The position numbers were made by a program, and so were the translations under genes. From NCBI GenBank assembly GCA_020347085.1, contig CP070769.1, positions 1,181,991-1,191,560 on the forward strand: DNA of 9,570 nt, read 5' to 3'. Shown here in pieces: positions 1 to 5,813 of this stretch. Within the stretch, counting starts at the first letter, position 1, and every line of letters starts with the position of its first letter. The notes below the pieces were generated by a model. It was not told the DNA's origin and ran no database searches. It worked only from the letters and a program-made list of their open reading frames with translations. This DNA comes from Desulfobacterales bacterium (GTDB lineage Bacteria; Desulfobacterota; Desulfobacteria; Desulfobacterales; C00003060).

Positions 1-154
1 CTACCGCACCGAGCAGGTAGTACGTATGGAAGTGCGCCGGTACCCACAGCGTATTGTGATAGACTTGATTGATTGGGATCGTCCCGTCGATGACCGCGCC
101 AAGGCCTCCAAACACCCAGCCCCAGAATCCGAGCAGGATGAGGATTGACGTGCC
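1..154 (-). pseudogene. Heme-copper (B-type-like) cytochrome oxidase subunit I fragment, truncated at its 5' side
   Basis: Reading the minus strand from about 154 down to 1 gives roughly 50 residues of a very characteristic oxidase core. A hydrophobic stretch containing GFWGWVFGGLGAVIDG is followed by YHNTLWVPAHFHTYYLLG. In heme-copper oxidase subunit I the two His of the H-F-H motif ligate the high-spin and low-spin hemes. The HNTxWVPxHFH form is that of the B-type (ba3-like) enzymes rather than the HDTYYVVAHFH of A-type. The integral-membrane subunit would reduce O2. The frame is closed by a TGA at 157-155 and no other frame upstream continues the family, so the N-terminal two thirds of the protein is absent here. 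The fragment is about 58% GC, somewhat above the rest of the window. It continues off the left edge. It is either a remnant left by a rearrangement or an assembly junction. The family call is firm; pseudogene status is inferred. Confidence 0.75.
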
Positions 155-230
155 TCAAAAAGGATGTCCCGTGACGGTTCCCTGAATGTTGACTGGACAG
201 CTTTGGGCAACAGCCCGATAAGAAACGACC

Positions 231-1721
231 ATGACTAAGCTTAGCGTTGAGGCGAAAGTAGGATTTTTTGTGGTAATCGGAATGGTTATCCTTGCTTATA
301 TGTCCATGAAGGTGGGCAAGTTTGAGTACGCTGGAGATAAGGGCTATGAGGTTTATGCTGATTTTGATTCTGCTGAAGGTCTGGTCAAGGGCGTGCCAGT
401 AGAGATTGCAGGCGTTGAGGTGGGGCGGGTCAGGGAGATCACCTTAGAAGCTGGCAAGGCGAGAGTGGTTCTTCAGATCAGCCCTGAGATTCAGATAGGT
501 GACGACGCAGAAGCGGTCATCCGTAGCAAGGGGGTACTGGGAGACAAATATGTTGAGATTACCTTGGGCTCCCCTCAGGCACCGCCTATTAGACCTGGGG
601 GTCAGATTTCGCAGACGCAATCGCCTGTTAATATCGATGTCCTTTTGAAACAGTTAAGCTCTATTGGAGAGGATATTAAGGATATCACACAATCCGTGAC
701 AGGGGTTCTAGGTGGGGAGGAGGGTAAGGCTTCCCTGAAGGTCATCGTGGACAACATGCGGGAGCTAACTGAGACCTTGAATGCAACCATGCAAAGAAAC
801 AATGAAAATATCAACCGCATGCTTAAAAACCTTGCCTTGTTTTCCAATGATCTTAAGGAGATGAGTGGAGCTAACAAAGAAGCAATACGTGAAACCGTGG
901 CCAATTTCAGGCAAGCCTCGGGGGACCTTCGGGAGACGCTAATAGCGCTTAGCGAAATTACAGAAAAGGTTAACCGGGGCGAAGGTACCATCGGCAGACT
1001 GATACATGAAGAGCAGACGATCAAACGCCTAGATGAAACGCTGGTTGCCCTTAAGGAGATCACGGAAAGGATCAACAAGGGTGAAGGCACCATCGGCAGG
1101 CTGGTGCAAGAAGATGAGACCGTAGATAACTTGAACGAAACGTTGACCAGCATTAATAAGTACCTGAGAACAGAAAGTAGGTTCCGAACCTATCTAGACT
1201 ATCATGGAGAATATCTCTTCGACAGCGAGGACGTGAAGTCCTACCTGTCTGTCCGAGTTCAGCCCAAAGAAGACAAGTACTATTTGCTGGGAATCGTGGA
1301 CGACCCTGCCGGGGAGAAAAGTGTCACTGAGACGACAACCACGGTCGGAGGGGTTTCTACCACCACACGCGTAGAAAAGATTGATAAGGATGAAATCAAA
1401 TTCTCCGCCCAGATTGCGAAACGGTATTATGACCTTGGACTACGGGGAGGGATTTTTGAATCAACCGGTGGGATTGGCGCGGACTACTACTTCTTTGACG
1501 ACCGCCTTGTCCTTTCACTCGAAGCCTTTGATTTTGATGAAGATGAGGATCCCCACCTGAAATTCAAGTTGGATTTCACGCCATTTCAGTACATATATCT
1601 GACAGCCGGCCTTGACGATTTCATAAGCGATGAGGACAATGAATCCTTTTTCATGGGTGCGGGGCTATATTTTTCGGATGAGGATATTAAAACGCTGATC
1701 TCGAATGCCCCCAGGTATTAA
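231..1721 (+). CDS. MlaD/MCE-family lipid-transport protein with beta-rich C-terminal domain
   Basis: A 496-residue substrate-binding/tunnel component of an MCE-type ABC lipid transporter, expected to be anchored in the inner membrane with its bulk in the periplasm. Residues 9-25 form the single N-terminal membrane helix. Residues about 38-113 form the MCE domain (FDSAEGLVKGVPVEIAGVEVG through GVLGDKYVEITLGS). Residues about 130-312 are long amphipathic helix/coiled coil that ends in two 34-residue repeats. Residues about 317-496 alternate short aromatic beta strands with Gly/Asp turns and end with a strand-like FFMGAGLYF, reminiscent of outer-membrane beta-hairpins. E. coli MlaD is about 180 residues, so this is much longer. 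The start fits the usual position just before the membrane helix, although the ribosome site (ataagaaacg) is poor. The usual upstream permease (MlaE) and ATPase (MlaF) genes are missing; an oxidase fragment lies there instead. MCE identity is firm; a barrel-like C-terminus is inference. Confidence 0.9.
   Translation: MTKLSVEAKVGFFVVIGMVILAYMSMKVGKFEYAGDKGYEVYADFDSAEGLVKGVPVEIAGVEVGRVREITLEAGKARVVLQISPEIQIGDDAEAVIRSKGVLGDKYVEITLGSPQAPPIRPGGQISQTQSPVNIDVLLKQLSSIGEDIKDITQSVTGVLGGEEGKASLKVIVDNMRELTETLNATMQRNNENINRMLKNLALFSNDLKEMSGANKEAIRETVANFRQASGDLRETLIALSEITEKVNRGEGTIGRLIHEEQTIKRLDETLVALKEITERINKGEGTIGRLVQEDETVDNLNETLTSINKYLRTESRFRTYLDYHGEYLFDSEDVKSYLSVRVQPKEDKYYLLGIVDDPAGEKSVTETTTTVGGVSTTTRVEKIDKDEIKFSAQIAKRYYDLGLRGGIFESTGGIGADYYFFDDRLVLSLEAFDFDEDEDPHLKFKLDFTPFQYIYLTAGLDDFISDEDNESFFMGAGLYFSDEDIKTLISNAPRY
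930..1133 (+). repeat. Two tandem 34-residue repeats inside the MCE protein
   Basis: Residues 234-267 and 268-301 of the MCE protein are two consecutive 102-bp units. Both share the pattern ETLxALxEITExxNxGEGTIGRL followed by an acidic segment and a terminal Leu. A third partial unit begins at 1134 (NETLTSINKYL). Repeats with a G-E-G-T-I-G-R-L core are seen in the helical region of many long MCE proteins. They probably set the length of the helical shaft between the MCE ring and the C-terminal domain. Confidence 0.85.
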
Positions 1722-1989
1722 GCATTCCCGCCTGCTATGCTTTGTGGGCTTCTTTTGGGCACTTTTGTGCTGAGTTCCGGCGCCGGTACTATGACATTTG
1801 AGGTATCCCCACCTGCAAGGAACCGCATGAAACGTCTTGTCGAATGTTTTGATAAACCCGGTCCTCAAGACACTCAAGCCTGTATTGTCGCCAAGCCGAC
1901 ACGGCCCGAAGGTATCCTTACATGATGTTAAACACCGGAAGGGCTTCTTTTTGCCGCCATTGGTAAACGATTGCTCCAGAGCAAGTGGA

Positions 1990-3414
1990 ATGGACCCAAA
2001 AGACATAGCACCGATAAAACCTTTTAAACTCCTCAAGTATTTTACTTTTACAAGCCTTGTTGTCATCCTTTTGGGCTCTTTGGTCTTGTCCATGGTGATT
2101 GCCCGCAGGGCAGAGACAGTCCTCTTGAAAAAGAGTGAAGATTATGCCCTGCTGATGGCAGACAACCTCAACCACCAGGTCTTTCTCCAGTTCATTGTCC
2201 CCGCAGCCCTTCAGTTTGGTCAAGTCATTCAGTTGCGTAACAAGGCCCTTTTTGACCGGCTTGACCAGGTAGTCAGAAACACACTGCACAGCTTCAGTGT
2301 AGAGACGGTTAACATCTTTGACCGTAAAGAGAATGTGATCTTCTACAGTTTTGACAAAGAACTTTTAGGGAGAAAAGGCCTGGGCGGGATTGATTATCAG
2401 CAGGCCGTCCTGGGCAAATCACGTTCCAAGCTGATTCGCAGAGGGGGGATTTGGGGCATGCTATTCGGGGCCCCGAGAGAGAGCAAGCTAAGGACCTATG
2501 TGCCTCTCAGGGCTGAAAGGCCTTTATCAAATATCGAGGGGCCTGTCCTCGGGGTATTTGAGATTGTTCAAGACCTGTCTGAGGACTACCAGACCATCAC
2601 GGACTTTAAGTACAGGATTATAATCACCTCTGCTGTCATTATGGGCCTTCTCTTTTTTGTCCTTCGGCATGTTGTTAAACGTGGGGAACAGATCATTGAA
2701 AAACGAGCCGAGGAGCGACTCCTTCTTAAGGAAAAGTTGGGCAATGCTCAGCGGTTAGCAAGTCTTGGCGAAATGGTTGCAGGCATCTCCCACGAAATCC
2801 GCAACCCCTTAGGGATTATTACGAGTACCGCGGAACTCTTGAAACAGAAGTTGGCCCGTGCCGGCCCTGAAGTCGAGCTTGCAGACGTAGTCGTTCAGGA
2901 AGCGGACCGCCTCAACAGCATTGTAACCGACTTTCTGAATTTTGCCCGGCCCCAAGCACCCAACTTCATGTCTTGCCGGATCGATGAGATCATCGAAAAA
3001 AATCTTACGTTCCTTGCTCCGGAGATCAATAAGAACGGGTACCGTGTCCACAAAAGATTTGCCACCGACATCCCGGAGATACAGGCCGACCCCGGACTGC
3101 TGTATCAGGCCTTCTTAAATATCCTGATGAATGCTATGCAAGCCATGCCTGAGGGCGGAGACATATACATTGAGTTGTCTGCACGGAAACATACCGTGGA
3201 GATTCTTTTTGTCGATGAAGGACCGGGGATTTTGGATGAGACCCTGAGCAGGATTTGGGAGCCCTTTTTTACCTCAAAGGACAAAGGAAGTGGCCTTGGG
3301 CTTCCAATCGTGAAGAAGATCATAGAGGGACATGGCGGCATTGTCGAAGCTGACAATAGTTCGGAGAAAGGTGTTCGGGTAGCGGTTACCCTGCCGGTAG
3401 ATCGTTATTCTTGA
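1990..3414 (+). CDS. Membrane-bound sensor histidine kinase (AtoS/ZraS-like)
   Basis: A 474-residue inner-membrane sensor kinase that should autophosphorylate on His and pass phosphate to the regulator encoded next. TM1 is about residues 15-37 and TM2 about 209-229. They enclose a roughly 170-residue periplasmic domain of Cache/PAS-like style that I cannot assign to a ligand. The kinase core has the H-box GEMVAGISHEIRNPLG (His268), the N-box NILMNAMQAM (Asn381), the G1 box VDEGPG (Asp409), the F-box WEPFFTSK and the G2 box GSGLGLPIV (from 433). The frame is open back to an ATG at 1837, but the extra residues look non-coding. ATG 1990 precedes the KPFKLLKYF membrane entry. An in-frame TTG at 1951, 7 bp after GGAAGGG (1937-1943), is a credible alternative start giving 487 residues. 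The 268 bp between the MCE gene and this start hold no convincing gene or terminator, so co-transcription with the MCE gene is possible. Confidence 0.93.
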   Translation: MDPKDIAPIKPFKLLKYFTFTSLVVILLGSLVLSMVIARRAETVLLKKSEDYALLMADNLNHQVFLQFIVPAALQFGQVIQLRNKALFDRLDQVVRNTLHSFSVETVNIFDRKENVIFYSFDKELLGRKGLGGIDYQQAVLGKSRSKLIRRGGIWGMLFGAPRESKLRTYVPLRAERPLSNIEGPVLGVFEIVQDLSEDYQTITDFKYRIIITSAVIMGLLFFVLRHVVKRGEQIIEKRAEERLLLKEKLGNAQRLASLGEMVAGISHEIRNPLGIITSTAELLKQKLARAGPEVELADVVVQEADRLNSIVTDFLNFARPQAPNFMSCRIDEIIEKNLTFLAPEINKNGYRVHKRFATDIPEIQADPGLLYQAFLNILMNAMQAMPEGGDIYIELSARKHTVEILFVDEGPGILDETLSRIWEPFFTSKDKGSGLGLPIVKKIIEGHGGIVEADNSSEKGVRVAVTLPVDRYS

Positions 3415-3518
3415 AAGCGAGACAAATTGTGTGTTTTTAGGTCTCCTATCGCGACATGGCACCAAAGAGGGGATTGTGAGTCCTGAGTCGAATTACGGTC
3501 AGCCAATAGGAACAGCTA

Positions 3519-4874
3519 ATGGAAACCATCCTTATTGTAGATGACGAAAAGAATTACCTTGTGGTTTTGAGCGCGTTTCTGTCCGGGGAGGGGTATGAAA
3601 CAGTGACCGCCGACAAGGCCCAACGGGCTCTTGAGATTGTGGAAACCACAGACCTTGATTTAGTCCTCACGGACATGAAAATGCCCTCCATGGACGGCAT
3701 AGAACTTCTCCGGCGAATTAAGGAAAAGAACCCTGAGTTGCCGGTGGTCATGATGACAGCATACGGAACGGTTGAAAAGGCTGTCGAGGCTATGCAGTTG
3801 GGTGCTTTCAACTTTGTCCTGAAGCCTTTCCAGAATGAAGCACTCATCCAGATAATCCGCAAGGCGGTCAGCACGTATAGGGTCTTAAAGGAAAACCGTC
3901 GACTTGTAGAAGCCCTGGAAAGCCGCTATCGGTTTGACAACATTATTGGTAAGAGTAAATCCATGCTCGCTGTGTTTGACATTATCCAGAAGGTAGCTGA
4001 TACCAAGGCCACGGTGTTGATCACAGGTGAAAGTGGCAGTGGGAAAGAGCTCATTGCCAAGGCGATTCATTTTAACAGCCCCCGCCGCAACAACCCATTT
4101 GTAGCGGTCAGCTGTGCAGCCCTCTCGGAGACTCTCCTGGAAAGCGAGCTTTTCGGTCATGAAAGGGGGGCCTTCACAGGAGCCGCTGCTATGAGGAAGG
4201 GGCGGTTTGAACTGGCGGATGGGGGGACCTTGTTTCTAGATGAGATAGGTGACGTCCCGGCTTCTGTGCAGGTCAAGCTCCTGCGGGTCCTTGAAGAGAT
4301 GACGTTTGAACGGGTTGGTGGCACCAGGACCATTGCCGTTGACATCCGCCTGATTGCAGCAACCAACAAAGACCTCAAGAGCGAGGTGGAAGAGCAGCGT
4401 TTCCGAGAGGATCTCTATTTTCGCCTAAACGTGGTTCACATTGTACTACCTTCCCTCAGAGAGCGGTCCGAGGATATCCCGCTTTTGGCAGCCCACTTTG
4501 TGAACAAATATGCACGGGAAGCGAACAGGGGAGAGGTGACTATTTCCCCTGAGGCCATGCGCTTTTTGTGTCATCATCGCTGGCCTGGAAATGTGCGGGA
4601 ACTTGAGCATGCCATTGAGCGGGCAGTGCTTTTAAGTGAGGGCAACGAGATAGGCGGGGATGACCTACCCAAGGACCTTGTAGGTTTTGCAGACCTTGAG
4701 ATTCCAATAGACTGGCAAGACCTGTCGAATCTTCCTGAAACCCTGGACGGCATAGAAAAGCGGCTGATCCAAAAAGCCCTTTCCATGTCGAACAATGTAC
4801 AGGCTCGTGCAGCCAAGCTTCTTGGGGTTACGCCTTCCAACCTCCAGTACCGCCTGAAGAAGCACAATCTCTAA
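3519..4874 (+). CDS. NtrC-family sigma-54-dependent response regulator
   Basis: A 451-residue cytoplasmic transcription activator, almost certainly the partner of the kinase that ends 104 bp upstream. The receiver domain (1-120) has acidic pocket D8/D9, phospho-acceptor Asp52 (LTDMKMPSMDG), Thr80 and Lys102 in KPF. The AAA+ domain (about 137-375) has Walker A GESGSGKE (170-177), the sigma-54 contact loop GAFTGA (217-222), Walker B GTLFLDE (236-242), arginine-finger region RFREDLYFRL (294-303) and the RWPGNVREL sensor II motif (354-362). The C-terminal Fis-type helix-turn-helix is at about 410-446 (LDGIEKRLIQKALSMSNN, then AAKLLGVTPSNLQYRLKKH). The ribosome site AGGAAC lies about 6 bp before the ATG. 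The intact GAFTGA loop predicts activation of sigma-54 RNA polymerase. A candidate target promoter lies about 475 bp after the stop codon. Confidence 0.96.
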   Translation: METILIVDDEKNYLVVLSAFLSGEGYETVTADKAQRALEIVETTDLDLVLTDMKMPSMDGIELLRRIKEKNPELPVVMMTAYGTVEKAVEAMQLGAFNFVLKPFQNEALIQIIRKAVSTYRVLKENRRLVEALESRYRFDNIIGKSKSMLAVFDIIQKVADTKATVLITGESGSGKELIAKAIHFNSPRRNNPFVAVSCAALSETLLESELFGHERGAFTGAAAMRKGRFELADGGTLFLDEIGDVPASVQVKLLRVLEEMTFERVGGTRTIAVDIRLIAATNKDLKSEVEEQRFREDLYFRLNVVHIVLPSLRERSEDIPLLAAHFVNKYAREANRGEVTISPEAMRFLCHHRWPGNVRELEHAIERAVLLSEGNEIGGDDLPKDLVGFADLEIPIDWQDLSNLPETLDGIEKRLIQKALSMSNNVQARAAKLLGVTPSNLQYRLKKHNL

Positions 4875-4898
4875 TCAGTGCCGGATAGGGTTGGCTAT

Positions 4899-4947
4899 GG
4901 GTTTCCTATTGTGGTGTGATTTATTATGGTTAGGCTATAGAAAACCC
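4899..4947 (+). other. Imperfect inverted repeat just after the regulator gene
   Basis: GGGTTTCCTAT (4899-4909) and ATAGAAAACCC (4937-4947) are complementary over 10 of 11 positions, with a 27-nt loop. The repeat begins about 25 bp after the response-regulator stop codon. It lacks a U-tract on either strand, so it is not a classical intrinsic terminator. It could protect or end the kinase/regulator mRNA, or be a regulatory dyad. Confidence 0.45.
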
Positions 4948-4971
4948 AACGTTGACCGGCATGCTCCCCGC

Positions 4972-5000
4972 AAGCCCCGCCCGGAAGGGCGAGGAGGCTT
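4972..5000 (+). other. GC-rich stem-loop with GGAA tetraloop
   Basis: AAGCC (4972-4976) pairs with GGCTT (4996-5000). Inside it, CGCCC (4978-4982) pairs with GGGCG (4987-4991) around a GGAA (GNRA-class) loop, leaving a 1-nt bulge and a 4-nt bulge. No T-run follows. It sits at the boundary between the GC-rich tail of the regulator gene and an AT-rich block. Function unknown; a 3'-end stabiliser of the regulator mRNA is one option. Confidence 0.4.
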
Positions 5001-5009
5001 CACTTTGGC

Positions 5010-5162
5010 ATACAAAAATTTGAATATTACTTTATTGATTATGATATCATATGGTTAAGCTAGTTCCCAGTATTTTGCATAAAGTTTTTGCATTTCAGCA
5101 CATTTTGTACGATATCAAATAGTTAAGCGCTGTCCCGGCGCGGTATATACAAAAATTTGTAT
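5010..5162 (+). repeat. Paired dyad ATACAAAAATTTG (5010-5022 and 5147-5159)
   Basis: A 13-bp word occurs twice exactly, at 5010-5022 and 5147-5159, within a gene-free AT-rich block. The second copy extends to a perfect operator-like dyad, ATACAAA-AA-TTTGTAT (5147-5162). The first is the same with one mismatch in the last arm. The two copies flank the GATATCA...GTTAAGC pair. Such spacing suggests binding sites for a dimeric regulator. Which protein binds is not visible. Confidence 0.55.
5043..5136 (+). promoter_or_regulatory. Direct repeat pair, candidate upstream activator sites
   Basis: The 26-bp segments 5043-5068 and 5111-5136 match at 20 positions. The shared cores are GATATCA, GTTAAGC and a final CCC, and the starts are 68 bp apart. 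The first copy overlaps the 12-bp palindrome TATGATATCATA (5040-5051). They lie about 240-330 bp upstream of the predicted start of the small RNA (5373), and NtrC-type activators bind enhancer-like sites upstream of sigma-54 promoters. Assigning them to the regulator encoded at 3519-4874 is inference. A further word, TTTTGCAT, also occurs twice between them (5073-5080, 5086-5093). Confidence 0.45.
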
Positions 5163-5346
5163 GAATCACACAGCGTCCAGGAATTCCAATGGCAGGTTAC
5201 GGGCAAAGATTCAGGCTGGTCGTGTGGACCGTGAAGAATTTTGAAAAATATTATTCGTAACGAAATAAAGCCGTTAGAGTTCTTTACCGTCCAATAGGAC
5301 ACCAGCCAAAACAAAACCTCAGCTCAGGGGTTGCGGAGGGGCGTGT

Positions 5347-5362
5347 TGGCATCATTGTTGCA
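5347..5362 (+). promoter_or_regulatory. Sigma-54 (-24/-12) promoter
   Basis: TTGGCAT-CATTG-TTGCA (5346-5362) matches the sigma-54 consensus TGGCAC-N5-TTGCW closely. It has the diagnostic GG (5348-5349) and GC (5360-5361) exactly ten bases apart. It points right, away from the NtrC-family regulator and into a stem-loop sequence ending in an intrinsic terminator. Counting the C of the -12 GC as -12 puts the start at A5373. It is the best of the GG-N10-GC sites I checked in the window's non-coding regions. Confidence 0.7.
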
Positions 5363-5372
5363 GCCTTCCCTA

Positions 5373-5451
5373 ACAGAAGCTGAAGAAGAGATTTCTTCAT
5401 CGGCTTTCCTCCTGTTTGAGGCTAATCGCGATGCCGCGATTAGCCTTTTTT
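5373..5451 (+). ncRNA. Candidate sigma-54-driven small RNA, about 79 nt
   Basis: Starting 12 nt after the -12 element, the sequence folds into two clean stem-loops with a single-stranded linker. Stem 1 is AAGC-TGAAGAA (5377-5387) with TTCTTCA (5393-5399), a 3-nt bulge (5400-5402) and GCTT (5403-5406): 11 bp with loop GAGAT. The linker TCCTCCTGTTTGA (5407-5419) contains CCTCC, complementary to a Shine-Dalgarno sequence. Stem 2 is the 11-bp terminator followed by T6. No start codon lies before the terminator loop, so the transcript should be non-coding. Architecture and size are those of a trans-acting bacterial sRNA, as with the sigma-54-dependent Qrr and GlmY RNAs. I recognise no named family. 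Promoter and terminator are seen; expression and function are inferred. Confidence 0.65.
5420..5451 (+). terminator. Strong intrinsic terminator of the candidate small RNA
   Basis: GGCTAATCGCG (5420-5430) and CGCGATTAGCC (5435-5445) form a perfect 11-bp stem with loop ATGC, followed directly by six T (5446-5451). The T-run is only on the plus strand. It lies about 550 bp after the nearest plus-strand gene, which by itself implies a separate short transcript ending here. Confidence 0.92.
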
Positions 5452-5492
5452 CTTGAGTACCCCTCCATATCCTTAAGAACAACTCCCATTGC

Positions 5493-5522
5493 AAAAGGCC
5501 GCCAGACCTGGCAGCCCTTTTT
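5493..5522. terminator. Second, probably bidirectional intrinsic terminator
   Basis: GGC-C-GCCA (5497-5504), loop GACC, then TGGC-A-GCC (5509-5516) makes a 7-bp stem with one C/A mismatch. It is flanked by AAAA on the left (5493-5496) and CTTTTT on the right (5517-5522). It can therefore act as backup for rightward transcription and as terminator for leftward transcripts from the exported-protein gene. Confidence 0.65.
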
Positions 5523-5813
5523 CTCCCCCGTTTTGAGCTATGCCACATCAAGAGGACTACGCTTCGGTGCCGTTGCTCTGTTCAGCTTTTGAACAGGAAG
5601 AATCCGGTGAAATCCCCATGGCAAGCGCGGACGATGACTTGAACAGACGCCCGCTCAATCATTGAACCAGAATTACCAAAAGGGAACTTTACATCGACGA
5701 CCGATGTAGAGGCACCACATGTCTGCCAACCATGTGGCTTATAGAGGGCTTGCCTCTGGGGACGCGGAGAGTTGGATGGCGGCAACGCTGCCAGGTTCAA
5801 TGGAAACGACTTG
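5523..5813. other. Gene-free stretch with several perfect hairpins
   Basis: I see no supportable coding region in these 291 bases; open frames here lack ribosome sites and protein-like composition. Within it, CTGTTCA-GCTTT-TGAACAG (5578-5596) is a perfect 7-bp hairpin without a T-run, and the nested element at 5690-5757 is listed separately. On the minus strand this would be the 3' untranslated region of the exported-protein gene, running to the terminator at 5493-5522. Confidence 0.5.
5690..5757. other. Cluster of three perfect 7-bp inverted repeats (structured element)
   Basis: TACATCG/CGATGTA (5690-5696, 5702-5708; loop ACGAC) abuts AGAGGCA/TGCCTCT (5708-5714, 5751-5757). The second pair encloses CCACATG/CATGTGG (5715-5721, 5731-5737; 9-nt loop). 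The last two stems are contiguous on the 5' side, giving a 14-bp helix broken by a 13-nt bulge on the 3' side. AGAGG-GCTTG-CCTCT (5743-5757) is a competing hairpin. The pairing is equally good in RNA of either strand. It matches no riboswitch or structured RNA that I recognise. Confidence 0.55.

Noticed and set aside
602..1153. Long minus-strand open frame inside the MCE gene (183 residues)
   Set aside because: Ser/Leu-rich translation without motifs, wholly antisense to a strongly supported gene. It mirrors the helical repeats on the other strand.
1754..1769. TGG-N10-GC match before the kinase gene
   Set aside because: Has the spacing but neither TGGCAC nor TTGC is kept, and a GCAC/GTGC hairpin explains part of it.
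1737..1925. Possible 62-residue protein with a signal-like N-terminus between the MCE and kinase genes
   Set aside because: No ribosome site, no basic residues before the hydrophobic stretch, low-complexity remainder with no recognisable motif, and overlap with the open upstream extension of the kinase frame. A 22-residue hydrophobic frame from 1706 is equally weak.
1837..1989. N-terminal extension of the histidine kinase to ATG 1837
   Set aside because: The extra 51 residues have no motif, and the membrane anchor already starts shortly after ATG 1990. TTG 1951 with GGAAGGG is a better alternative than ATG 1837.
3456..3471. TGGCAC upstream of the response regulator as a sigma-54 promoter
   Set aside because: The base pair ten positions after GG is GG, not GC, so the -12 element is missing.
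5690..5757. Known riboswitch (such as the c-di-GMP type) for the inverted-repeat cluster
   Set aside because: The conserved single-stranded core bases of the classes I know are not present, and no gene lies suitably downstream on the plus strand.
5777..5792. GG-N10-GC match with TGGCGG and CTGCC
   Set aside because: GC-rich coincidence near the 3' end of a minus-strand gene, pointing antisense into it, with no gene or terminator downstream on that strand.
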